Shown here in pieces: positions 8,914 to 16,715 of a stretch of DNA of 61,826 nt. This DNA is from an uncultured Brachyspira sp. (lineage in GTDB: Bacteria; Spirochaetota; Brachyspiria; Brachyspirales; Brachyspiraceae): positions 1 to 61,826 of the forward strand of contig NZ_CALXKQ010000019.1 of NCBI RefSeq assembly GCF_944388875.1. Reading direction: 5' to 3'. The notes beneath the pieces are model-generated. The model searched no databases. It saw nothing but the letters and a program-made list of their open reading frames with translations, and had not been told where the DNA came from. Within the stretch, counting starts at the first letter, position 1. Every line of letters starts with the position of its first letter. Both the position numbers and the translations under genes were made by a program.

Positions 8914-9552
8914 ATGAAAAAATGTAAAGAATTGTTAATTAATAATTTTAATTTATCCCTTTCAATTTCTCTTTTATCTGTTTCGGCAATTATATTCTTT
9001 TTTTCTTCATTGCAGTTGGTTTCATTTATAATACTGATATTTTTATTATTGATCATTTTTTATTTTGTAAAAAAGTCTTATTCAAAAAAAGATGGTATTA
9101 ATAATGATAAAGTTAATAGTACAAATGATAATATCATTAATGATTTTTTTTATGATGATATAATTAAGAAATCTTTATATAATATAAAAGATTATGATTT
9201 TGTATTAATAATTCAGGATACAGCCAGCAATATAAATGAAGTTTTGAATTCTATAAAAGAAAATAAAAGTTATAAAAAAATGCATGATTCTATTACAGAT
9301 TATTATATACCTACAATTAATAAATTCATATCTACATATATAGATTTGGATAATTGTTCTATGGAAGAAAGAAATAAGGAGAAGGTTAGATTAGAGATAA
9401 AAAAATCTATAGGTGCTATTAATTATGGTTTTGACAGGATGAGAAGAAATATTGATACTAATATTTTGATTGATATACGAAGTGATATAAGTGTATTAAA
9501 GGCTATGCTTTTAAAAGATGGTCTTGTAAAAGAAAAAGATTTTAAAAATTAG
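8914..9552 (+). CDS. XpaC-like (5-bromo-4-chloroindolyl phosphate hydrolysis family) membrane protein
   Basis: This is a protein of about 212 residues. Two adjacent hydrophobic helices (about residues 15-55) are followed by a helical domain with the pattern YYIPTINKFISTYIDLDN and a C-terminal DIRSDISVLKAML. That pattern resembles the XpaC family, named for a Bacillus hydrolysis phenotype; the true function is unknown. Four in-frame starts exist between 8899 and 8914. I prefer ATG 8914 because GGTGAG lies 7 bases upstream. The neighbour at 9565-10284 carries the same soluble domain, so the two are paralogues and probably co-transcribed (12-bp gap). Confidence 0.6.
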   Translation: MKKCKELLINNFNLSLSISLLSVSAIIFFFSSLQLVSFIILIFLLLIIFYFVKKSYSKKDGINNDKVNSTNDNIINDFFYDDIIKKSLYNIKDYDFVLIIQDTASNINEVLNSIKENKSYKKMHDSITDYYIPTINKFISTYIDLDNCSMEERNKEKVRLEIKKSIGAINYGFDRMRRNIDTNILIDIRSDISVLKAMLLKDGLVKEKDFKN

Positions 9553-9564
9553 GATTTATATAAT

Positions 9565-10284
9565 ATGAAAAAAAGAATTTATGCTATACTGCTTTCTGCT
9601 TTATCTCTTTTATTTGCTGGGGTAGGGATACAGAAATTTTATTTGGGACAGGTAAAAAGAGGGGTATTATATGTATTGTTTTTTTGGACATTTATTCCTT
9701 ATTTATTATGTGTTATAGATTTATTAAGATTTGTATTTATGAGTGATGAAGAGTTTAATTTGAAGTATAATAAAGATTATTATGCTAAAGAAAATTATTA
9801 TGATAATATAGAAGTTGTGGATGCTGAATATAGTTATGTTGATGATACAAATATTAAAGAAAAAAAAGAAGAGGATATTATTATTTCAAATGCTTTAGAA
9901 TATTATAATTCTATTGATAATGTTATAAAAAATATAAAAGATTATGAGTTTGCTTCTTATGTAAGGCAGTTAAATGCTTTGTTTAAAGATATTATAGATA
10001 AAGCAAGAGAATATGACTTAGATAAGAATGATAATGTCAAAAAAGATTTAGCAAAAATGCTTGATTATAATATACCCACCACTTTAAAACTTATTAATTC
10101 ATATATAGATTTGGAAGATTCTAATATGGATAATGTTAATAATGTTAGAAAAGGAATAAAAGAATCAATTATAGCCGTTGTAGAGTTTTTGAAAAATGTT
10201 TTGAATAAGATATATGAAAATGATATTATGGATATAAACAGCGATATAGATGTACTAAAGGCTACTTTAAAGAATAATATATAG
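9565..10284 (+). CDS. TM2-domain protein with XpaC-like C-terminal domain
   Basis: This 239-residue protein starts with a TM2 domain: GVGIQKFYLGQVKRGVLYVL (the G-x-H/Q-xFYLG motif) followed by a second helix ending in IDLLRF. After an acidic linker comes a helical domain with YNIPTTLKLINSYIDLED and ending DINSDIDVLKATL, matching the upstream neighbour's C-terminal domain. TM2 domains are small two-helix membrane modules of unknown role. The AGGA site 9 bases before the ATG overlaps the previous stop. It is probably in one operon with 8914-9552 and 10297-10512. Confidence 0.7.
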   Translation: MKKRIYAILLSALSLLFAGVGIQKFYLGQVKRGVLYVLFFWTFIPYLLCVIDLLRFVFMSDEEFNLKYNKDYYAKENYYDNIEVVDAEYSYVDDTNIKEKKEEDIIISNALEYYNSIDNVIKNIKDYEFASYVRQLNALFKDIIDKAREYDLDKNDNVKKDLAKMLDYNIPTTLKLINSYIDLEDSNMDNVNNVRKGIKESIIAVVEFLKNVLNKIYENDIMDINSDIDVLKATLKNNI

Positions 10285-10296
10285 GAGAAAATAGAA

Positions 10297-10512
10297 GTGG
10301 ACAGCGACGGAGTTTACAAGAGAGTTAATATAAATAAAGTTATAAAGAATATTCAGAAAAATAATTCAGATTTAACGGAAAGCAAGGCACAGGAAATAGC
10401 TTATGCCATGATAAAGGAGCTTAATAAAAAAGTTTCTTCTATGGTAATTGATTTTGAAAACGGAGAGGGTGATTTCATGGCTTGTTATTTTGATGCTATA
10501 GATAAAATTTAA
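10297..10512 (+). CDS. Small conserved-looking hypothetical protein
   Basis: This is a 71-residue protein starting at GTG 10297 with GGAGAA about 7 bases upstream, 12 bp after the TM2 gene. It is mostly helical, with a basic N-terminal half and an acidic C-terminal half (VIDFENGEGDFMACYFDAIDKI). There is no membrane segment and I recognise no family. Tight spacing suggests co-transcription with the two XpaC-like genes. Its stop overlaps by 4 bp the end of the convergent nuclease pseudogene. Confidence 0.5.
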   Translation: MDSDGVYKRVNINKVIKNIQKNNSDLTESKAQEIAYAMIKELNKKVSSMVIDFENGEGDFMACYFDAIDKI

Positions 10513-11873
10513 TTTATTTTTGTGAAATTAACTTTATAATCAAAACTATATAGGTCTGTTTTACATTTTAATTGTTTTATTGATAGTTTTATATTATTAT
10601 CTATATTTCTTCCAACAATAATAGTGCGTACATCTTTATTTCCTTCGCTTTCTAAAAATGATACATACCTGCTGACTTGTCCTATAAATTTATTTGGAAC
10701 TCTATTTTTCTTTAATTCTATAACCACAAGTTTACCTGATTTATCTTTAGCGAGTAAATCTATAGGCCCTGATATTGTAGGGTATTGTCTTCCTATCAAT
10801 TTTAATCCTTTTTCTAATTCTTCTATATGCCTTTCTAAAAAATCCTCTAATATTTTTTCATCAACAAGTACAGATTTAAAATCCTCTTCAGATATATTTT
10901 TCATATTATCTGACAGTTCTATTTTTTTATTTTTATAATCACTAAATATATTTACAGCTTTATCTATATCTGATATATCAGTGTAATAATCTAAAGCAAA
11001 TTCAGCCGATGATTTATCAGAATCATAATTACCATAATAATAAAACCAATCTTTTTTTTCTTTGAAATCTATCCATATACTTATTTTTTCATTTTCTTTA
11101 ATGAAAGATTTTAATTCTTTTTCATTTGAAATTAATATTTTAGAGTCCTCAAAATTAAATAAATTAGATGAGCAAAAAAAATTTATGGCATAGCTGCTTT
11201 CTAATTCTATAGTATTAAGTATAGATTTTCTTCTGTTATTTTTACTGTTTTTTATTTTTTCATTTTTTAAATATTTTTTTATCTTATTTTTATCTTCATC
11301 TTTTAATAGTCTGTATTTTTCTATTTCTTCTGCTGATTTATCAATATCTGAAATATTTAATTTTTTGGATATAAATAAACAATATTCATCTTTAGTTATA
11401 TATTTATCTTTTAATTTTAGTAAAACTTTACCCAAATATAGCACAGGTATTATTTTTATATCATTCTTTGCGGTATATTTATTAAATTGAAATCTTTTTA
11501 TTTGTTTTTCTATTATACTGTTATAATTTTTATATTTTAATAATTTTTCACCTGCTTCTGTTATATATAAATTTTCATTATCTTTAACCCATGCTAAACC
11601 TAATACAGAGGCTAACTCTTACTATTGCATTTTTATCATCTTCATTTTGACCTTCAGCTTTTGGTAAAAATAAATTCTTGTTTTCTAAATCTTTTCTAAT
11701 AGAAGTTTGTAATTCTTTATTCCATTTTCTATTTTTGTATTTATACAATATGGATAGTCTGTCTTTTATGGATTTAAAATTTTATTTTTTTATAGTATGT
11801 ACCAATATGCATTATTATTTAAATAATTTTTTAAAAAATCTTTCCAATATAAATCTTTTATAATATTACTCAT
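10509..11873 (-). pseudogene. Decayed type II restriction endonuclease (NucS/DUF91-like PD-(D/E)XK)
   Basis: The C-terminal part is open from 11444 (an internal GTG) to 10509 and contains GPIDLLAKDKSGKLVVIELKK, the D...ExK core of a NucS-like PD-(D/E)XK nuclease domain. Upstream on the minus strand the same protein continues past this GTG as LASVLGLAWVKDNENLYIT. It then jumps frame near 11615-11618, where an extra base separates KNAIVR from LASVLG. A second break near 11780-11795 separates this from the start MSNIIKDLYWKDF at ATG 11873. That ATG overlaps the methyltransferase stop as ATGA, as in a coupled restriction-modification operon. The winged-helix-like middle part resembles other type II nucleases. 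Two independent frame breaks make an active enzyme unlikely. Confidence 0.75.
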
Positions 11874-12796
11874 AATTCAAATAATATTTTTTCTTTAATA
11901 TTATCTTGTATATTTTCTTTATTATTTTTTACAGGCATTTTTATTTTATCTATTATCAAATTTCTTGCCATATTCTTATCTATATTAGCTATTCTTTCCC
12001 TTGCAATATTACAATAATCTATATTTAGTTCTATACCGATAAATCTTCTTTTACTTATGAAAGCAGATAACGTTGTAGAACCAGAACCATTAAACATATC
12101 CAAAACTATGTCGCCTTTAAATCCGAATTCTTCAGCTTTAGCAAAACTATACATAGCTATTAATCTATTTGGTATTTCTAAAGGAAAAGGTGCAGGATGT
12201 CCTCCTTTATTTTTTCTATTTATATTTGTAGGCATTATAGGCCAAACCTGCATAGATACATTTAGCCATTCTTCCTGACTTAATCGGCTATATTCTTTTA
12301 CTTCTTGCGGTAATTTTTTTGGAGTTCCTTCTTTTACTAAGACATTTATAAATTCTATAGTATTATCTTCATATATATTAGGCGGATAAGGATAGCTTCC
12401 AAACATTTTTTTTGAAGTTTGCTTTTGCCATATATATAAGCTAAATCTATTTAATCCTATATTGGCATCTAATACCCTTCTTTCTATATCTGATGAAATA
12501 TTTAAAAGCTTTCTTGTATGATTAGAAGAATCCGCAGTTTTTGATAAAGGAACTATAGGAGTAATATATGCTATTTTTCCATTAGGTTCTAGTATTCTAA
12601 CAGACTCTTTAAAAACTAATAACATTTGTTCTAAATAATCATCATAAGAACATTGACCATACTGACCATCAACTCCATAATCTATTAAATTCCAATATGG
12701 AGGACTTGTTACAATTAATGAGATGCTGTTATCATGTATTTGCCTCATTGTTTTTAAAGCATCGTCGCATGTTATTTTATTTATTAATTCTTCCAT
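11870..12796 (-). CDS. Beta-class DNA methyltransferase (TSPPY; probable N4-cytosine)
   Basis: This protein of about 308 residues has the beta-class motif order: catalytic motif IV TSPPYWNL near residue 34, a variable target-recognition region, FPLEIPNRLI (motif X-like), then AdoMet motif I VLDMFNGSGSTTLSA near 245. TSPPY is typical of N4-cytosine enzymes, but N6-adenine activity is possible. The ATG at 12796 gives a natural start; TTG at 12814 would add six residues. No strong Shine-Dalgarno is seen for either. The gene is intact, while its translationally coupled nuclease partner at 10509-11873 is broken. It therefore probably survives as an orphan methylase that marks DNA without restriction. 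Confidence 0.82.
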   Translation of the reverse strand: MEELINKITCDDALKTMRQIHDNSISLIVTSPPYWNLIDYGVDGQYGQCSYDDYLEQMLLVFKESVRILEPNGKIAYITPIVPLSKTADSSNHTRKLLNISSDIERRVLDANIGLNRFSLYIWQKQTSKKMFGSYPYPPNIYEDNTIEFINVLVKEGTPKKLPQEVKEYSRLSQEEWLNVSMQVWPIMPTNINRKNKGGHPAPFPLEIPNRLIAMYSFAKAEEFGFKGDIVLDMFNGSGSTTLSAFISKRRFIGIELNIDYCNIARERIANIDKNMARNLIIDKIKMPVKNNKENIQDNIKEKILFEL

Positions 12797-12950
12797 AGTT
12801 TTTAAATTATACAATAATCTTTGTTAAAATCAACTATTGTCATTTATATGTTGTAGTAATTTATTTTTATTGTATACTAAAAATGGTTGACTTTTTTATT
12901 ATAAAGATAAATAATATATACATCAAATTTAAAAAATAAAGGAGATAATT

Positions 12951-13262
12951 ATGGGAATATCAGATGATATCAAATCAGGTTTTTATGCTGGAATAGGCAT
13001 GATGCTTAAAGGAAAAGAAAAGTTGGAAGATGCAGCACGTGAGTTTATTAAAGATAAAAATGTTAGTGCTGAAGAGGGAGAGAAATTTGTAAAAGATATG
13101 GTAAATAAAGCATCAGAAACAAAGGAAGAGGTTACTCAATTTATTGATGATAGAGTAAAACAAGTTATAGATAAAATGGGTTATGTAAAAAAAGAAGAAT
13201 ATGAAAGCATGAGAAAAGAATTAGATGAATTAAAAGCATCTATAAATAAAGATCAGCAGTAA
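12951..13262 (+). CDS. Phasin-like coiled-coil protein
   Basis: This 103-residue, highly charged, almost fully helical protein has a short amphipathic glycine-containing N-terminus (GFYAGIGMMLKGKEKLEDAA), an EKFVKDMVNKASETKEEV segment and a coiled-coil C-terminus. The pattern fits phasin-superfamily small proteins, but homology is weakly supported and no polymer-synthesis gene is nearby. An AAAGGAG site lies about 8 bases before the ATG. It precedes the UbiB-family kinase by about 85 bp on the same strand. Confidence 0.55.
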   Translation: MGISDDIKSGFYAGIGMMLKGKEKLEDAAREFIKDKNVSAEEGEKFVKDMVNKASETKEEVTQFIDDRVKQVIDKMGYVKKEEYESMRKELDELKASINKDQQ

Positions 13263-13347
13263 ATCATAAATATTAAAAAATGAAAATGCATTATTAAAGT
13301 ATATTAATATATATATTTTATTAATGCATTTTTTTCAGGGAATGAAA

Positions 13348-15027
13348 ATGAATAATATGAAATCTATAAAGAGGGCTAGAGAAATCATTTCTATAATAGT
13401 GGCTTACGGATTTAGAGATATTATAGATATGACCCCAATATTAACAATAATAAAGAATCCTATAAAAAAGCTTAATATAAAATATAAAGGTGTTGATTTA
13501 AGCAAATACACAAGAGGCGAAAGAATAAGAATGGCTTGTGAGGATTTGGGAACAACATTTATAAAATTGGGTCAAATATTATCTAATAGAAATGATATAC
13601 TTCCTAAAGATATTACAGATGAGTTAAGCAAACTTCAAAATCATGTAAAACCTTTCGATGAGCAAGAAGCCATTAAAATCATAGAAACAGAATTAGGCAA
13701 AACTATAGATGAAGTATTTGAAACATTTGATACTAAGCCCAAAGCTAGTGCATCAATATCTCAGGTACATATTGGTGTTTTAAAAAATGGAGAAAAAGTA
13801 GCTATAAAGGTAAAAAGACCTAATATAGAGGATAATATACTTACAGATGTTGAGATTATAGTTTGGCTTTCTAATATCATTGAAAAGCATAATGAGGAGT
13901 TTGCTCTTATGAAGCCCCAGAAACTTATTAATGCTTTTAAAAGTCAGCTTTTGCAGGAGTTAGATTTTAACTTTGAAAAAAATAATACAATGAAATTTGC
14001 TAAATACTTTGAGAATAACAAGAATATAAAGATAGCAAAAATATATGAAGAATACAGTACAAAAAATATATTAACTATGGAGTATATAGATGGTATAAAG
14101 ATATCAGATATATCTCCTGATGATACCAAATATGATAGAAAGAAATTAGTATCTATAGGTATTGATGCTGTACTTGAACAGATATTCATGCTTGGCTTTT
14201 TTCATGCTGATCCTCATCCAGGTAATTTAATGGCATTGGAAAATAATGTTTTATGTTTTTTGGATTTTGGTATGGTAGGTTTTATTCCTCCTAATTCAAA
14301 GGATGCTTTTTCATCTCTTATTATAAGTATCAATAATGCTGATTATTTAGCTTTATCTAAGGCTATACTTGACTTATGTAATAAAAGCGATATGAGAAAT
14401 ATGGAAGATTTTAATATGGCTATATTTGTTTTAGTTAATAAATATATCGATATGTCATTGGATAATATCAATATAGAGGATGTATTTAATGAGCTTATAA
14501 CTATAATAAGAGAGTTTAGATTGAGTTTGCCTAGCAATATTATGCTTTTAATAAAATCTTTAATCGTTCTTGAGGGTGTTGGAAGAAATTTAGATAAAGA
14601 TGTAAAATTGATAGAACATATAAAACCGTTTGCATTTAAATATATAAAAGAACAAATAAAACCAAATAATCTATTAAAACAGGCCAAGAGTTTAATAATT
14701 GATTATTCAAACATATTAAAGAATCTGCCTTCAAATTTAGGTGATTTAGCATCTGTAATAAAGAAAGGAAGCATGAAAATTCAGCTTGAACACAAGAAGC
14801 TGGAATCATTATCAAATACTCTTGATAATTTAGCGGACAGATTAAGTTATTCTATAGTATTAGCTTCTCTCATTATGGCTAGTGCTTTGATTATTACAAG
14901 CAAAACACCTCCATTATTTCATGATACATCAGTTATAGGGATGATTGGTTTTGCTGTTTCTGGTATAATGGGATTTATAATGATAATAAGCAGAGTAATA
15001 AATAAGTATTTTAAGAAGAAAAAGTAG
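13348..15027 (+). CDS. ABC1/UbiB-family atypical kinase
   Basis: This protein of about 559 residues carries the hallmark motifs of UbiB/ADCK kinases: LGTTFIKLGQILSNR (the KxGQ motif), KASASISQVHIG (the Ala-rich nucleotide loop), AIKVKRP (lysine), GFFHADPHPGNLM (catalytic loop) and CFLDFGMVG (DFG-like). Two hydrophobic helices close the C-terminus. In respiring bacteria these proteins support quinone synthesis. No quinone genes are visible here, so a role in lipid or isoprenoid handling is only a guess. ATG 13348 is chosen because CAGGGA lies 7 bases upstream; an ATG at 13324 would add eight residues without a binding site. Confidence 0.85.
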   Translation: MNNMKSIKRAREIISIIVAYGFRDIIDMTPILTIIKNPIKKLNIKYKGVDLSKYTRGERIRMACEDLGTTFIKLGQILSNRNDILPKDITDELSKLQNHVKPFDEQEAIKIIETELGKTIDEVFETFDTKPKASASISQVHIGVLKNGEKVAIKVKRPNIEDNILTDVEIIVWLSNIIEKHNEEFALMKPQKLINAFKSQLLQELDFNFEKNNTMKFAKYFENNKNIKIAKIYEEYSTKNILTMEYIDGIKISDISPDDTKYDRKKLVSIGIDAVLEQIFMLGFFHADPHPGNLMALENNVLCFLDFGMVGFIPPNSKDAFSSLIISINNADYLALSKAILDLCNKSDMRNMEDFNMAIFVLVNKYIDMSLDNINIEDVFNELITIIREFRLSLPSNIMLLIKSLIVLEGVGRNLDKDVKLIEHIKPFAFKYIKEQIKPNNLLKQAKSLIIDYSNILKNLPSNLGDLASVIKKGSMKIQLEHKKLESLSNTLDNLADRLSYSIVLASLIMASALIITSKTPPLFHDTSVIGMIGFAVSGIMGFIMIISRVINKYFKKKK

Positions 15028-15041
15028 AATACATAAAAATT

Positions 15042-15070
15042 AAAGCCTCCTTAAAACAGGAGGCTTTTTT
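15042..15070 (+). terminator. Rho-independent terminator
   Basis: A 9-bp perfect stem, AAAGCCTCC (15042-15050) with GGAGGCTTT (15059-15067), is followed by a T run. It sits 14 bp after the UbiB-family gene and could also act on the convergent tRNA transcript, since an A run precedes it. Confidence 0.85.
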
Positions 15071-15078
15071 AATTAAAG

Positions 15079-15151
15079 CTCCGAGAACAGGGCTCGAACC
15101 TGCGACCCGGTGATTAACAGTCACCTGCTCTACCGACTGAGCTATCTCGGA
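15079..15151 (-). tRNA. tRNA-Asn (GTT)
   Basis: The minus strand reads a 73-base cloverleaf. The acceptor stem is TCCGAGA with TCTCGGA and discriminator G. The D arm contains AGCTCAGTCGGTAGAGC. The anticodon stem is GGTGA/TCACC around the loop CTGTTAA (anticodon GTT), and the T arm is CAGGTTCGAGCCCTG. CCA is not encoded. A consensus promoter lies about 20 bp upstream at 15171-15198. Confidence 0.95.
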
Positions 15152-15170
15152 TTGTTTTTAATGTTTGAGT

Positions 15171-15198
15171 ATTATAGCATAATAAAAATAAATGTCAA
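15171..15198 (-). promoter_or_regulatory. Sigma-70-type promoter for tRNA-Asn
   Basis: On the minus strand TTGACA (plus 15193-15198) and TATAAT (plus 15171-15176) are both perfect and separated by 16 bp, about 20 bp upstream of the tRNA 5' end. Confidence 0.85.
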
Positions 15199-15215
15199 TA
15201 CCTATTATGACTTTT

Positions 15216-15755
15216 TTATTTATAAGCACTAAAATATTCAAGTATTTCTGTGTATTTTGAAGATTTATTTCCAGATAATATTATGTATTGATTTAGATAT
15301 TCATAAACTTTTTTTCCGTACTCTTTTTCTTTATCTAGATCATTCTTTTTAACAGCATCATCATATTTTACTTTATACCTAGTAGCTAGTGCATAATTGG
15401 AATTAGGTTCAGCTCTTAGTTCTAATGCTTTTTTGTATAATTCTATTATTTTTTCAGCTTTATATTCTTTTTCAAGGTATATAGCACCATACATGTAAAT
15501 ATCACCCAATCTAGGATATGACGGATGCGATTTTAATGCTTTCATACCCTTAGAGTCCAATAGGCTTATATAAGATTTTAATTTTGAATAAGCATTTAAA
15601 CTGCTGTCAAAATTTGCCAATGTTCTTGAATATCCCACAGCTCTGTCTAATTCCTGATCATTACTTGGTGTTACAGGAATATTTAAATCATCCTGTGCAA
15701 ATAATACAATTGTGCTGAATAATATCACTAAAATTATTTTTGCTTTCACTTTCAC
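15216..15755 (-). CDS. Exported TPR-like protein
   Basis: This 179-residue protein has a cleavable signal peptide: basic MKVKAK, the hydrophobic IILVILFSTIVLF, then AQDD, with likely cleavage after FA. There is no lipobox Cys. The mature part is helical with TPR-like pairs (YKAEKIIELYKKALELRAEPNSNYALA), which suggests a periplasmic scaffold or assembly role. No specific family is recognised. It is monocistronic, between tRNA-Asn and a divergently transcribed DUF4912 gene. Confidence 0.65.
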   Translation of the reverse strand: MKVKAKIILVILFSTIVLFAQDDLNIPVTPSNDQELDRAVGYSRTLANFDSSLNAYSKLKSYISLLDSKGMKALKSHPSYPRLGDIYMYGAIYLEKEYKAEKIIELYKKALELRAEPNSNYALATRYKVKYDDAVKKNDLDKEKEYGKKVYEYLNQYIILSGNKSSKYTEILEYFSAYK

Positions 15756-15833
15756 TCCAAATATTTTATATTTTTATTATCGTAAAATATAAAATCTGCT
15801 AAAATTAAAAAAGTAAAAAATTTTATTTAGTTG

Positions 15834-15861
15834 TTGACAATAAAAGTATTTATTCTATAAT
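15834..15861 (+). promoter_or_regulatory. Sigma-70-type promoter for the DUF4912 gene
   Basis: TTGACA (15834-15839) and TATAAT (15856-15861), 16 bp apart, lie 35 bp upstream of the preferred ATG at 15897. Confidence 0.85.
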
Positions 15862-15896
15862 ATTTTTGTGAAAAATATAAACTTATGGAGATATTC

Positions 15897-16637
15897 ATGG
15901 CTACAAAAAAAACAGAAAAAAAATCTGAAGATACCCCTAAAAAGAAAACAGCTGCTACAAAAAAAACATCATCTACTGTGAAAAAAGCTGCAGTTAAATC
16001 TGCTGCTTCTAAAAATACTACATCAGCCAAAAAGACTGTTTCAAAGAAAAAGTTAGATAATGAAAAAAAATTAGAGGCTGAAGTAAAAAAAGAAGAATAT
16101 ATTCCAGATGAGGTTGATGTAGTTAGAGAATTACCTGACAGATATAATGAAACTAAATTAGTACTAATGATGCGTGATCCCGAGTGGTGCTTTTTTTATT
16201 GGGATATTTCAGATGATGATATAGCTTACCATTCTTTAAAAAATAAAAGAATATCTGTAAGAATATTTCATGTGTTTGGATATGATGTAACCAATGGAGA
16301 AATTCATAAAGAAGTAGAAGTTAATTATATTTACGGTGATAGATATGTTAATCTAGCAATGCCTCATGCTTATTTTATTGGTGAATTAGGGTATTATGAT
16401 GAAAATAATAGATTTATAGTACTAGCTAGAAGCAATATGATATATGCACCTAGAGATTCTATAAGCAATGTTTATGATGAGGAGTGGATGGTTAATGATG
16501 AAATTATTAAACTTTTAAAATCTCCTAAGGCTTTAAGAGAAAGTTTATCTTCTGCTACTATATTTGAACTTATAGACTTAAGAAGAAATCATCTTGCTGC
16601 CTCTTCATCTTCTTCATTATTTTTGAAAAAGAATTGA
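15897..16637 (+). CDS. DUF4912 protein with Lys/Ala-rich N-terminal tail
   Basis: This is a protein of about 246 residues. The first 60 or so are Lys/Ala/Thr-rich and histone-tail-like (TKKTEKKSEDTPKKKTAATK), suggesting nucleic-acid or polyanion contact. The rest matches the DUF4912 pattern: LPDRYNETKLVLMMRDPEWCFFYWDIS near residue 80, then a beta-rich region with VNYIYGDRYVNLAMPHAYFIGELGYY. DUF4912 has no known biochemical role. ATG 15897 is preferred over 15885 because GGAGAT lies 6 bases upstream of it. The gene has its own strong promoter. The region to 16715 holds no clear terminator. Confidence 0.75.
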   Translation: MATKKTEKKSEDTPKKKTAATKKTSSTVKKAAVKSAASKNTTSAKKTVSKKKLDNEKKLEAEVKKEEYIPDEVDVVRELPDRYNETKLVLMMRDPEWCFFYWDISDDDIAYHSLKNKRISVRIFHVFGYDVTNGEIHKEVEVNYIYGDRYVNLAMPHAYFIGELGYYDENNRFIVLARSNMIYAPRDSISNVYDEEWMVNDEIIKLLKSPKALRESLSSATIFELIDLRRNHLAASSSSSLFLKKN

Positions 16638-16715
16638 TTTTTATTTTAAGCGGTATTAATTAATTAAAATAAGGTAATTTAATTTTTCTGTTTTTTACTC
16701 ATTTGGTTTCTAAAA

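Noticed and set aside
11678-11863. Plus-strand 61-residue open frame
   Set aside because: It is opposite the broken nuclease gene and has a random hydrophobic composition; a shadow.
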